Counted from the first letter of the stretch, positions 1-9,156 are shown. The stretch: DNA of 64,000 nt from Rivularia sp. T60_A2020_040 (GCA_015272215.1 JACYMD010000059.1:1-64000), one strand, 5' to 3'. Notes: generated by a model from the sequence alone, not told the origin. Program-made: numbers and translations.

Positions 1-231
1 AGTTTATTAACTTGGCATTTTGATATTAATTATTCATAGAGGGAGCGATAGAACCAAAGTTTATCGATTTTAGACACAGCTATTTTCGGCAAAATAAATA
101 GACATCTGAAGGATATAGAAATAATTATTTTAAAAGGTTCTTGGGATAGTTTAAGCTATGAAGAGATTGCTAACAAAGCAGGTTATGCAGCTAATTATTT
201 ACGGCAAGATGTTGGTTTTAAACTATGGAAA

Positions 232-1419
232 TTGCTATCGGAAGTATTAGAGGAAGAGGTCAATAAAACTAATTTTCGTGCAGCAGTCGGACGTTTATTA
301 AATCGTTATCAAGCGCTAGAAAGTTGTAACAATACAAATATTATTTCATTGGGAACAAGTCAATCGGATTTTCTACAAGTAAAAGATTGCAACACGAATA
401 AACCAATACTAGAATATCCAGAAGGCTCTGTACCGATCAACTCCTTATTCTATCTCCAAAGGCAAATCGACATTGTTTGTTATGAGAAAATTCTTCAACC
501 AGGTGCCCTAATTCGGATTAAGGCTCCCCACCAAATGGGTAAAACCTCTTTATGCGATCGCATTCTTGCGTACTCGAAGCAAGAGGGTTACAGTACGGTT
601 CGTGTCAACTTGCTACAAGCAGAAGCAACTGTTTTTAGTAGTTTGGATAGATTTTTGCGTTGGTTTTGTGCTTGTATTAGCCACAAATTAAAATTATCGG
701 CTTTTTCCCATGAATATTGGGATGAATGTCGGGGCAGTATTATTAACTGCACAACATATTTGGAAGAAAATATTTTAACAACTATCGATCGCAGTTTAGT
801 TTTGGCATTAGATGAGGTCGATATAGTTTTTCAATATCCCGAAATTTCTCAAGGTTTTTTCGCAATGCTACGTAGTTGGCATGAGGAAGCAAAAACTATT
901 GATATTTGGGAAAATTTACGGCTAATAGTAGTTAACTCAACTGAAAACTATGGGTCATTAGATATAAATCAATCGCCTTTTAATATCGGTTTGGTAGCCG
1001 AATTAGAAGAATTTACTCCAGAAGAAATAGAGAATTTAGCCCAACGTCATAATTACGATTGTAGTTCAAATCAAATACAACAATTAATCTCTTTAATTGG
1101 AGGTCATCCCTATTTAGTAAGATTGGCACTTTATCACATTGCTTTGGGAGAGAAAACCCTAGATAAACTATTAGAGGATGCTCCCACAAATGCCGGAATT
1201 TACGAAGCTTATTTACGAAGAATTCTGAAAAACCTTTTAGCGAATGAAAAATTAACTGCGGCATTTATGAAAGTAGTTAATGCTGACGAACCTGTTGCGA
1301 TCGCAACAATGCAATCATATCAACTATACAGCATGGGACTGGTTAAACGAGTTGGCGATAAATTAGTTCCACGCTGTCAGCTATATCGAAAATATTTTCG
1401 AGAACACTTAAATAAATAG
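232..1419 (+). CDS. AAA-like (AAA_35) ATPase with N-terminal vMAP-type helical domain; 5' end damaged
   Basis: The Walker A motif (HQMGKTS, about residues 100-106) and Walker B motif (LVLALDEVD, 189-197), followed by the QSPFNIG segment, mark the AAA-like P-loop family common in cyanobacteria. The first usable start is TTG at 232, with no ribosome binding site. The same frame is open from position 52, and its upstream codons read as the rest of a vMAP_N-like domain (ILKGSWDSLSYEEIA, GYAANYLRQDVG). No ATG, GTG or TTG occurs between the stop at 49-51 and 232. The domain therefore looks intact but its start has been lost or sits in another frame. Proteins with this architecture are linked to NTPase-based signalling or conflict systems; the role here is unknown. 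It may be a pseudogene. Confidence 0.7.
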   Translation: MLSEVLEEEVNKTNFRAAVGRLLNRYQALESCNNTNIISLGTSQSDFLQVKDCNTNKPILEYPEGSVPINSLFYLQRQIDIVCYEKILQPGALIRIKAPHQMGKTSLCDRILAYSKQEGYSTVRVNLLQAEATVFSSLDRFLRWFCACISHKLKLSAFSHEYWDECRGSIINCTTYLEENILTTIDRSLVLALDEVDIVFQYPEISQGFFAMLRSWHEEAKTIDIWENLRLIVVNSTENYGSLDINQSPFNIGLVAELEEFTPEEIENLAQRHNYDCSSNQIQQLISLIGGHPYLVRLALYHIALGEKTLDKLLEDAPTNAGIYEAYLRRILKNLLANEKLTAAFMKVVNADEPVAIATMQSYQLYSMGLVKRVGDKLVPRCQLYRKYFREHLNK

Positions 1420-1459
1420 CAACAATAAGATAATTATTACTACTATCTCTTCCACATAT

Positions 1460-1960
1460 CTATCTGATATTAATTAACTGATAATCACCTTCAATTTTAA
1501 TTTTAGAAGTATAGTTAGCAGTTGCACCTTGAGGTAAAGTCAACATCAAAATCACTGGTGTTGCTTGGGCAAACTTGATTTTTTTGACCTGACGACCAGG
1601 TATACCGGGGGTAGCACCAGCAAGAAGTTGGGAAAATTCATTTCCATCTCGATCTTGAACACTAACTGTTGAAACTACTCCATTCCCATTTGTAGAACCA
1701 GCATCAATATTAAGGGTAAGTTTTAATTCCCCAGATTTTGCGATGAAATAGTAGAAATATGTTTTTGCTTCGCTTTTTAAACCAGTTACAAAGATTATAT
1801 TAGTGCTTAAGGTTGTTGGTGCATCTCTATTTGTAGATTGTGCATTTGCTCGTGTGACTTGAGAAGCAACTAAAATTGTGGTAGCGACTAGAATGCTAAG
1901 AAATATTCCAACTGAAGATGAAAATTTGAAGTGAGTTTGATGCTGGTGTAATTTCATCAA
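1460..1960 (-). CDS. Secreted protein of unknown function
   Basis: This 166-residue protein starts with a charged stretch, then a hydrophobic segment (about residues 17-33) and an alanine-rich cleavage region ending near ANAQ, so it is probably exported. The mature part is rich in beta-forming residues, with a KTYFYYFIAKSGELKLTLNID stretch that resembles the pre-peptidase C-terminal or bacterial beta-sandwich style; this is only an impression. No catalytic motif is visible. It runs on the same strand as the two small genes at 2100 and 2704, but a gap of about 140 bp with a hairpin separates it from the next one, so co-transcription is uncertain. Confidence 0.6.
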   Translation of the reverse strand: MMKLHQHQTHFKFSSSVGIFLSILVATTILVASQVTRANAQSTNRDAPTTLSTNIIFVTGLKSEAKTYFYYFIAKSGELKLTLNIDAGSTNGNGVVSTVSVQDRDGNEFSQLLAGATPGIPGRQVKKIKFAQATPVILMLTLPQGATANYTSKIKIEGDYQLINIR

Positions 1961-2060
1961 TTTTATACAAAAGTTTTACCAATTAGCTCGTGCCCATCCA
2001 ATGAGATTAGATAGAGCAAGTCCTCCAGCAGCAACATTATTGTTAAAGTATTAGAAACCT

Positions 2061-2091
2061 AACAAAAGCTTAGTGCTGCTGGGCTTTTGTT
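2061..2091 (-). terminator. Stem-loop downstream of the 2100-2633 gene
   Basis: A perfect 9-bp stem (AACAAAAGC pairing with GCTTTTGTT) encloses a 13-nt loop just after the stop of the minus-strand gene at 2100. The descending arm itself is T-rich but no long T-run follows. It is probably a terminator, perhaps a weak one. Confidence 0.5.
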
Positions 2092-2099
2092 AGACACCA

Positions 2100-2633
2100 T
2101 CATTGGCATTGACTTGCAGGAAAAACATATCCTTCAACTCTGGCAAAAGTGTACCCTGCTTCTTTCGCACTTGCAGCACCTTCACTGGTTGCAGTGGTGA
2201 AATTATCCCCTCTTTGGGCACTCCAATATAGATTTAGAGGAACTGTTCCCGGTTGCTGCTGACGAAAAACATATCCTTCAACTCTGGCAAAAGTGTATCC
2301 TGCTTCTTTAGCACTTCTAACACCTACATTGGTTGCAGTGGTGAAATTATCCCCTCTTTGGGCACTCCAATATAGATTTAGAGGAACTGTTCCTGGCTTT
2401 TGCTTGCGAAAAACACATGCTTCAGTTCGTGCATAACCGTAGCCAGCTTCTTCTGCACTATTTTTACCCTCTAAAGTAGCAGTTACAAAATTGTCTTCTC
2501 TCTGAGAACTCCAGTACAGTTCTAGTGGCACTAAAGGTTGAGTTTCCTGTGCTTTTACGCTTGCAGTCAAGCTAGTAAGTGAAGTAATAATTGCGATCGC
2601 TGCTATACTTGCACGATATAAGTTAAATTTCAT
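2100..2633 (-). CDS. Secreted triple-repeat protein, DUF5648-like
   Basis: A signal peptide (hydrophobic residues about 7-25, cleavage near VKAQ) precedes three tandem copies of a module of about 45 residues. Each copy has the form PLxLYWSxQRxDNFxTAT, about 12 residues, then EAGYxxARxExxVF. The pattern of an aromatic strand, a D(N/H)F-T turn and GY...YVF resembles the DUF5648 repeat, a beta-trefoil-like module of secreted proteins. Copies 2 and 3 are almost identical, also at DNA level, which points to recent duplication. The function is unknown; a surface or binding role is plausible. It ends in a stem-loop at 2061-2091. Confidence 0.65.
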   Translation of the reverse strand: MKFNLYRASIAAIAIITSLTSLTASVKAQETQPLVPLELYWSSQREDNFVTATLEGKNSAEEAGYGYARTEACVFRKQKPGTVPLNLYWSAQRGDNFTTATNVGVRSAKEAGYTFARVEGYVFRQQQPGTVPLNLYWSAQRGDNFTTATSEGAASAKEAGYTFARVEGYVFPASQCQ

Positions 2634-2703
2634 AATTGCTCCGATTTACTGTTTGTCTAAGTTGGGGTTTTTAGTTTTTAAATGCTTTGAGAAGATGTTG
2701 TAA

Positions 2704-3024
2704 TTATTCAATTTCTCCAACAACCATAAAGTTGCACAAAAATTCGAGATCGCTCTCATCCCCAATCTGAATGTTTTGAGCTACAAATGTGACCAAAGAA
2801 AAGCTCTCCACATCCTGATAATCAATATTCCAAAGTGCAAAAATTGTGCCAGAACCTTCCTTGCTGTGAACAGTGGCAGTGACAACAGGTTCGCTGATAA
2901 ATCTCGGTAATCGAATCTGTGCTTGACGAACATGTTTAGCACTTTCGAGAAGAATCATTTTAGTTGTTCCAGATAGAGAAACGGTATTTCCTATCTGCAT
3001 AATATATTGATAGTCGTAGGTCAT
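2704..3024 (-). CDS. Small protein of unknown function
   Basis: This is a 106-residue soluble protein without a signal peptide. The beta-rich pattern with ATVHSKEGSGTIFALWNI is reminiscent of H-type lectin or tail-fibre modules that bind sugars, but the likeness is too weak to name it. A second ATG (codon 9, at position 3000) could be the real start, since no clear ribosome binding site precedes either one. It lies 70 bp upstream of the repeat protein gene on the same strand and might share its transcript. Confidence 0.45.
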   Translation of the reverse strand: MTYDYQYIMQIGNTVSLSGTTKMILLESAKHVRQAQIRLPRFISEPVVTATVHSKEGSGTIFALWNIDYQDVESFSLVTFVAQNIQIGDESDLEFLCNFMVVGEIE

Positions 3025-3457
3025 ATATACTTCTGGTTTTACTTAGGTTGTGTGGGTTTAATTACGTCAAGATATTGTCAGTGCGACATCAAACTCATCG
3101 CTAATTAAGATTATGTGACTTTGCTCTAAAACTGTAAATACATATAAAATCAGTATTATCATTTAGTCAATTTGTCAAAAAAAATAATTATGTCTGAAAA
3201 AATCAGTAAATGTCATAAAAAATCAGGGAAGCCCAAAAATAGAGATTTATTCGACAAAAATCTTTTAAAGTAGAATTATCAAAAATTACTTTTTGCTTAG
3301 GAACTTGCAGAAAATAAAATATCCCAATTATAGACCGATCAATCGTATCATTCGTAAGGGTGGGAAACCCCACCCCTACAATTTGGGACAATTTATTGGT
3401 ATTAATTTTCTAAAATGAATTACTTAATTTTGAAACTCTAAATATATAGAAAACATT
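3025..3457. other. Intergenic region, one dispersed palindrome
   Basis: This 433-bp AT-rich gap lies between divergently transcribed genes and should hold both promoters. The only structure seen is a GC-rich palindrome at 3358-3375 (GGGTGGG/CCCACCC), a type found dispersed in filamentous cyanobacterial genomes. A 62-codon minus-strand frame here is made partly of this repeat and is not called. Confidence 0.6.
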
Positions 3458-6400
3458 ATGACATCTTTCAACTACTACAAATTAGGAGGTAGCCTTGAGT
3501 ATCAGCATCCAACTTATGTGGTGCGGCAGGCTGATAGTCAACTCTATGAAGCGTTGAAAAATGGTGATTTATGTTATGTCTTAAACTCGCGGCAAATGGG
3601 AAAGTCGAGCTTGCGAGTGCATATTATGAAACAAATTAAGGAAGAGGGAATAAAATGCGCTTCCGTCGATTTAACTCGAATTGGTAGTCATGTTACCCCC
3701 AGTGAATGGTATGGAGGATTTGTTTCCGAGTTATTACGGGGTTTTGGTTTATCGAAAAAGGTGAATTTTGGAACTTGGTGGAGAGAACACGAATTTTTAC
3801 CACCAAAGCAACGATTGAGTGAGTTTATCGATGATGTCTTATTAACGGAGTTTTCCGAGAAAATTATTATTTTTATTGATGAAATTGATAGTATTTTAAA
3901 TATCAGTTTTAAAGATGATTTTTTTGCTTTTATCCGAGCTTGTTACAATCAACGTGCTGATAATCCAGAATATCAAGGTCTCACTTTTTGTTTATTAGGT
4001 GTGGCAACTCCTTCCGATTTAATTGCCGACAAAAACCGTACACCCTTCAATATTGGTCGAGCGATCGCATTAACTGGCTTTAAATTAAATGAAGTTGAAG
4101 TTTTAGGTCGAGGTTTGGAAGGGATAGTTGCTCGACCAAAAATAATCCTCGAAGAAGTTTTATACTGGACTGGGGGACAACCATTTTTAACCCAGAAACT
4201 TTGTCAATTGATTTGTATTTCTTCAGATTTATTCCCAGAGGGACGAGAACGGGAATCTGTGGAAAGATTGGTAGAAACGCAAATAATCCAAAATTGGGAA
4301 GCACAGGACGAACCAGAGCATTTACGAACTATCCGCGATCGCTTAACTCGAATTTCCGAGAATCAAGCTGGAAGATTGCTGGGACTATATCAACAAATTT
4401 TACAAGCTGGAGAAATACCCGCTACCGATAGTCCCGAACAAACCCAATTACGTTTAACCGGATTAGTTGTCAAACAAACAGATAAACTGCAAGTATACAA
4501 TCGTATCTATGCAGAAATATTTAACCTGGCTTGGGTCGATCGAGCATTAGCAAATATTCGTCCCTATAATCAAGCTTTCAACGCTTGGGTGAATTCTGAT
4601 TTTACCGATGAGTCGCGTTTATTGCGGGGACAAAGTTTGCAAGATGCGCGAAACTGGTCAGCAGATAAAGGTTTGAGTGATTTGGATCGAAGATTTTTAG
4701 ATGCGAGTCAGGAATTAGAAAAACGGGATATCCAGCGAAAGTTACAAATAGAAGCGGAAGCAACGCAAATATTATCTCAAGCCAACGATGTTTTATCTGT
4801 TGCTAATTATAAAGCTAAACGCAGAATTCAGATTGGAGGTGGGGTGTTAGGATTTGTAGTAATTATAGCGATATTTGTAGGAATTTGGGCAAATAAAATG
4901 CTCCAGGAAATACAACTAGAGAAGACAAAATTCTTGAGTATTTCTGCAAATGCCTTATTAAATTCAGATCGAGAACTTGAAGCCTTACTTGTTGGATTAC
5001 GAGCAGCAAAACAATTAAAATCATTAATTCACTTAGATATCAATACTCAAGAATCAGTTAGATTAACATTACAACGTACTATTTTCAAAATCAAAGAAAA
5101 AAATATTTTAGAAGGACATAATGATGCCGTCAGGAGTGTGGTTTTTAGTCCAGATGGTCAAACGATTGCTACTGCTAGTGAGGATAATACGGTTAGGCTT
5201 TGGAACATTAGTGGCAAAGAAATTAAAAAATTTACACTCAAAAATCAAATCTTCCGTAATGTAATTTTTAGTTCGGATAGTAAGAAAATTGCCGCGATCG
5301 ACTCACAGAATAATGCCACAGTTTGGGATATTAAAGGACAAAAAATTGCTTCATTTGCAGGACAGAATGAAGAACAATTTATGAGTAGTATTTGCTTCAG
5401 TCCTGATGCTAAAGTCATTGCCGCTCCCAGTCAAAAAAATACAGTCACGCTTTGGCATATTGATGGTAGAAAAATTAAAACTATTGATGGTCATAAAAAT
5501 CCAGTTTGGGCTATTAGTTGCAGTCCCGATGGTACAAGAATAGTCACAGCAGACCGAAGTGGAACATTAATTATTTGGAGTGCAGATGGGCAACAAATCA
5601 AAACCTTTCAAGCTAGTGAAAAATCGATTTTTGGTGTTAGTTTTAGTCCAGATAGTAAAACTATTGCCACAGCAGCAGGAGACACTACTGTTAAGCTGTG
5701 GAATTTAGATGGGAAAGAAATTATTGCCAAAGAACCTCGCAAACACGATAATTACGCAATTAGCGTCAGTTTTAGTCCTGATGGAGAAGCGATCGCTTCT
5801 ACCAGCGCTGATAACACGATTAAATTATGGAGTATAGATGGTAGACAATTAAAAACCTTGAAAGGGCATAAATTTTCTGTTTTTAGTGCTAGCTTTAGCC
5901 CTGACAATAAAACTATCGCTTCTGCAAGTGGTGATAATACAGTTAAACTTTGGGATATTCACAATATAGAGCCTAAAACCTTAATTGAACACCGAGATTC
6001 TCTCTGGAGTGTAAGTGCAAGTCCCGATGGTAAAATTATCGCTTCTGCTGGAGACGATAATACAGTAAAACTTTGGAATATTGATGGTCAACTGATTAAA
6101 TCGATCGATACCAATATTAATAACCAATGGAATCGGATTTGGACTTTCAAATTTAGCCTGGATGGGCAAACCATTGCAACAGCAAATACCGACAAAACTA
6201 TTAGAATTTGGAATTTGAATGGTGAAAATATCAAAACTTTTACGGGACATAAAGACCAAGTAGTTGATATTAGTTATAGTCCAGATAATCAAACTTTAGT
6301 TAGTGCTAGTTTTGATGGTACTATCAAACTTTGGAATCAAGACGGTCGAGAACTTAAAACTTTTGCCGGGAATGTAGGTAAAGTTCGTAGTGTTAACTTT

Positions 6401-6985
6401 AGTCCCAATAGTAAAATTATTGCCTCTGGTCATAATAATGGCACAATTCAACTTTGGAATTTACAGGGTCAAAATCTCAAAATTATTGAAGGACATATTA
6501 GCTATATTACAGATGCCAAATTTAGTCCCGATGGTAAAATTATCGCTTCAGCGAGTCAAGATAAAACCATTAAACTTTGGAATTTAGATGGACAATTACT
6601 TAAAACTCTCCCATCTTCCTCAGAAACGACACAAATGAAACGTCGTGCTAAAAATGGTCACGTAGCCCAAGTTACCAAAATCAGCTTTAGTCCTGACGGT
6701 AAAATTATAGCTTCAGCCAGTGCTGATGGCACAATCCGACTTTGGCAAGTAACAGATGGGAAAGAAATTAGAATCATCGAGGGAGAGGGATATCCGATCT
6801 GGAATCTAATTTTTAGTCGAGATGGTCAAAAAATTATTTCCGTTGACGATAGAGGATTTGTGGAGCTTTGGCAAGCCGAAATTCCAGATTTAGAAAGGTT
6901 AAGAATCAGAGGTTGCAGTTGGTTAGCAGACTATCTTCAAAATAGTTCCTATGTACATGAATCCGAACGAAATATTTGCAAATAA
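3458..6985 (+). CDS. AAA-like ATPase with central membrane segment and 14 WD40 repeats
   Basis: The 1175-residue protein has an N-terminal AAA_35-type P-loop domain: Walker A SRQMGKSS at about 44-51, Walker B IIIFIDEID at 136-144, and RTPFNIG as in the gene at 232. A single hydrophobic segment follows at about 463-482, preceded by a charged helical stretch. Fourteen WD40 repeats (about 550-1140, typically SFSPDGxxIASAS...TIKLWN) are enough for two seven-bladed propellers. The C-terminal LRIRGCSWLADYL segment recurs in cyanobacterial proteins of this kind. The likely layout is an ATPase switch on one side of the membrane and a propeller scaffold beyond the helix; partners are unknown. The GH5-type gene starts 27 bp downstream and is probably co-transcribed. 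Confidence 0.9.
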   Translation: MTSFNYYKLGGSLEYQHPTYVVRQADSQLYEALKNGDLCYVLNSRQMGKSSLRVHIMKQIKEEGIKCASVDLTRIGSHVTPSEWYGGFVSELLRGFGLSKKVNFGTWWREHEFLPPKQRLSEFIDDVLLTEFSEKIIIFIDEIDSILNISFKDDFFAFIRACYNQRADNPEYQGLTFCLLGVATPSDLIADKNRTPFNIGRAIALTGFKLNEVEVLGRGLEGIVARPKIILEEVLYWTGGQPFLTQKLCQLICISSDLFPEGRERESVERLVETQIIQNWEAQDEPEHLRTIRDRLTRISENQAGRLLGLYQQILQAGEIPATDSPEQTQLRLTGLVVKQTDKLQVYNRIYAEIFNLAWVDRALANIRPYNQAFNAWVNSDFTDESRLLRGQSLQDARNWSADKGLSDLDRRFLDASQELEKRDIQRKLQIEAEATQILSQANDVLSVANYKAKRRIQIGGGVLGFVVIIAIFVGIWANKMLQEIQLEKTKFLSISANALLNSDRELEALLVGLRAAKQLKSLIHLDINTQESVRLTLQRTIFKIKEKNILEGHNDAVRSVVFSPDGQTIATASEDNTVRLWNISGKEIKKFTLKNQIFRNVIFSSDSKKIAAIDSQNNATVWDIKGQKIASFAGQNEEQFMSSICFSPDAKVIAAPSQKNTVTLWHIDGRKIKTIDGHKNPVWAISCSPDGTRIVTADRSGTLIIWSADGQQIKTFQASEKSIFGVSFSPDSKTIATAAGDTTVKLWNLDGKEIIAKEPRKHDNYAISVSFSPDGEAIASTSADNTIKLWSIDGRQLKTLKGHKFSVFSASFSPDNKTIASASGDNTVKLWDIHNIEPKTLIEHRDSLWSVSASPDGKIIASAGDDNTVKLWNIDGQLIKSIDTNINNQWNRIWTFKFSLDGQTIATANTDKTIRIWNLNGENIKTFTGHKDQVVDISYSPDNQTLVSASFDGTIKLWNQDGRELKTFAGNVGKVRSVNFSPNSKIIASGHNNGTIQLWNLQGQNLKIIEGHISYITDAKFSPDGKIIASASQDKTIKLWNLDGQLLKTLPSSSETTQMKRRAKNGHVAQVTKISFSPDGKIIASASADGTIRLWQVTDGKEIRIIEGEGYPIWNLIFSRDGQKIISVDDRGFVELWQAEIPDLERLRIRGCSWLADYLQNSSYVHESERNICK

Positions 6986-7012
6986 ATACTAAATAAAAAC
7001 CAAGAATAACTT

Positions 7013-8107
7013 ATGGAACGTCGTGAATTTTTAACTTTGGCTGGAGTTGCTTATGCTACAAATTTATTATCCCCCTTTGAGGCTATTGCTAAACCATTCA
7101 ATCCCCAAAAACCGATTCGTCGCAATACTTTTTATACAAAAGGTAAGTTCTTATACGACTCTCTAGGAAACAAAATTATTTTACGAGGAATTAATCTACC
7201 CTTACTAGATGATTGGAATTTTCCTCAAACCGATAAACTCACAGAATTAGCCAAAACGGGAGCTAACGCTGTTAGAATTCAATGGTATAAGAACTATGGT
7301 CAAGCCGATCGCCCTAGTTATTCAATTGCAGATTTAGATAAATTTCTGACTAGATGTAGAGCCAAGCGTATCATTCCAATTGTATTTCTGGGAGATTTGA
7401 CCTGTAAATCAGATGTAAATTTACTAAATAGCGAGTTAACTCCCTGGTGGACATCCGAACCCGTTTTGAGCGTACTCAAGAAACATCAAAAGTACCTCAT
7501 TATTAATCTTGCTAACGAATTGGGTGTTTATCGTTGGTCAAATAATCCCACAACTGCATTAAACTCATTCAAAGATGCTTACAAAAATGCGATCGCCACA
7601 ATCCGTCAAGACTTACAAGTTCCAATTATGATTGACGCACCCGATTGCGGTATGTCAATTGAGGTGTTTACAAAAATCGGCAAAGAATTAATTAATAGCG
7701 ATCGCTCGCATAATCTTCTATTTAGCTGTCATGCTTATTGGGCTGGTTATAATGGGATGCCACAACTCAAAACCGCGATCGATGCTAATCTACCCATTGT
7801 TTTCGGTGAGATTGCCAATAAACAAGATGAGAACATCAATAATTCAACTTCATACTGCTATTACGACCTTGATGGTGCTGGTAAAAACCATGCTCCCCAA
7901 AATAATTTTACCTATCAAAAATTGTTGCCGATTTTAAAACAACAGCAAATCGGTTGGTTTGCTTGGAGTTGGTGGAAAGATAGATGTACAGAGCGACAGA
8001 TGGCAGAAAACGGGGATTTCTCAAACCTGACACCCTACGGAAAAGATATTGTGAATAATTCTGTTTACGGTTTGAAAGTGACAGAAAACAAATCGAAGGC
8101 TTTTTAG
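7013..8107 (+). CDS. Glycoside hydrolase family 5-type protein, Tat-exported
   Basis: The N-terminus begins MERREFLTLAG, a twin-arginine motif, followed by a short hydrophobic stretch ending near AIA, so export of a folded enzyme by Tat is likely. The body fits a GH5 (beta/alpha)8 fold: ILRGINLP at 56-63, a NANE-like acid/base site in INLANELG (E169) and the nucleophile strand PIVFGEIAN (E266), then GWFAWSWW near the end as in endoglucanases and mannanases. The substrate cannot be told from sequence; a beta-1,4-glucan or mannan is the usual target. It follows the AAA-WD40 gene by 27 bp and ends before a palindrome at 8155. Confidence 0.85.
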   Translation: MERREFLTLAGVAYATNLLSPFEAIAKPFNPQKPIRRNTFYTKGKFLYDSLGNKIILRGINLPLLDDWNFPQTDKLTELAKTGANAVRIQWYKNYGQADRPSYSIADLDKFLTRCRAKRIIPIVFLGDLTCKSDVNLLNSELTPWWTSEPVLSVLKKHQKYLIINLANELGVYRWSNNPTTALNSFKDAYKNAIATIRQDLQVPIMIDAPDCGMSIEVFTKIGKELINSDRSHNLLFSCHAYWAGYNGMPQLKTAIDANLPIVFGEIANKQDENINNSTSYCYYDLDGAGKNHAPQNNFTYQKLLPILKQQQIGWFAWSWWKDRCTERQMAENGDFSNLTPYGKDIVNNSVYGLKVTENKSKAF

Positions 8108-8154
8108 TAACGTACTGTTCCATAAATCAATAGACATCTCCGAAAAAGATATAG

Positions 8155-8175
8155 AGACCTAGCATTGCTAGGTCT
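8155..8175. terminator. Palindrome between convergent genes
   Basis: A near-perfect 10-bp stem (AGACCTAGCA/TGCTAGGTCT, one-base centre) lies between the convergent genes ending at 8107 and 8227. No long T-run follows. A close relative occurs at 34866-34886, so this is a dispersed palindrome probably serving as a bidirectional terminator. Confidence 0.5.
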
Positions 8176-8226
8176 TCTAAGAAACTTCTTGTACGATGGG
8201 CTGTTCGAGTATTTATGAACGTCTTA

Positions 8227-9156
8227 TTATAGTAACTGATAATTGTTAATTGCCAATTGTTTTTCTGTATTTTTAACTAATTTATATGCAGATGATTCTG
8301 AATCTGGAATTATACTCGCAACTCCGAAATTAATATTTATAAATTCGCTTTCTATATTTAAAGATTTGATCGACTTTTTAATTGTTTTGACTACTTCTGT
8401 TGCTTCTTCAGCTTGAGTATTTGCTAAAAGCATGGCAAATTCTTGATCCGCGTAGCGAGCAATGAAATCGGTAGAGTGCTTTTTACATTTGTGCATGGTG
8501 TCAGCAATTTGACGTAAATATTCATTTTTAGCTGAATCAGGCTGTGAAAAATCAATTTTACATAGAATTAAAGAAAGAGATAATTGATACTTTTGCAATC
8601 GTTTCCATTCGCGCTGTAGATATTCGTTAAAATAGGAACGACTGGCGACTTTAGTTACCAAATCAGTAGAAGCAAGGCTTTGTAATTCTCGATTTGCTGT
8701 TTCTAAACTTACTGTTAATCGACATTCTCGTTCAATTTGACGACGAGTTTCTAATATTGCCCATTGAGAAGTTAATAAGCGATGAACTCTTCGTGCAAGT
8801 ACATCCCAATCGATGGGTTTGGTAATATAGTCGCTTGCTCCCACTTTCCAAGCTCGTTCGATAGATTCTTGATCATCGAGAACTGTGATCATTAGAATTG
8901 GGGGACAATTGTCGCCCATAAGTGCTTGCAATTTGGTAGAACATTCAAAGCCATCCATGCCAGGCATCATCGCATCGAGTAAAATCATGTCCGGCATAAC
9001 TTTATCACAGATATCTAAACAATGTTGCCCGTTGCAGGCTTCAATTACCCGATATCCCTGTTTCTCCATTGCTTTATGCAGCACTAGTCGTAAAGTTTTT
9101 TGGTCATCCACTACGAGAATTTGGGGTAGATGATTTTGCAATTTAAGGTTATTCAT
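8227..9156 (-). CDS. Response regulator with degenerate GGDEF domain
   Basis: Residues 11-130 form a receiver domain with acidic pair DD at 17-18, phospho-acceptor D61 in [11 protein letters not shown] and K113 in ITKP. Residues about 163-305 have the fold signature of a diguanylate cyclase ([37 protein letters not shown]). The GG(D/E)EF site is replaced by ADQEF (236-240), so both glycines and one acidic residue are gone and cyclic-di-GMP synthesis is unlikely. The domain may bind a partner or nucleotide instead. The start ATG overlaps the end of the upstream kinase gene by 8 bp, with a strong AGGAGG site inside the kinase coding region, so the two are translationally coupled. Confidence 0.9.
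   Translation of the reverse strand: MNNLKLQNHLPQILVVDDQKTLRLVLHKAMEKQGYRVIEACNGQHCLDICDKVMPDMILLDAMMPGMDGFECSTKLQALMGDNCPPILMITVLDDQESIERAWKVGASDYITKPIDWDVLARRVHRLLTSQWAILETRRQIERECRLTVSLETANRELQSLASTDLVTKVASRSYFNEYLQREWKRLQKYQLSLSLILCKIDFSQPDSAKNEYLRQIADTMHKCKKHSTDFIARYADQEFAMLLANTQAEEATEVVKTIKKSIKSLNIESEFININFGVASIIPDSESSAYKLVKNTEKQLAINNYQLL

Noticed and set aside
3203-3391. 62-codon minus-strand frame
   Set aside because: Its start lies in a dispersed GGGTGGG/CCCACCC palindrome, and the rest is AT-driven hydrophobic sequence without family likeness.
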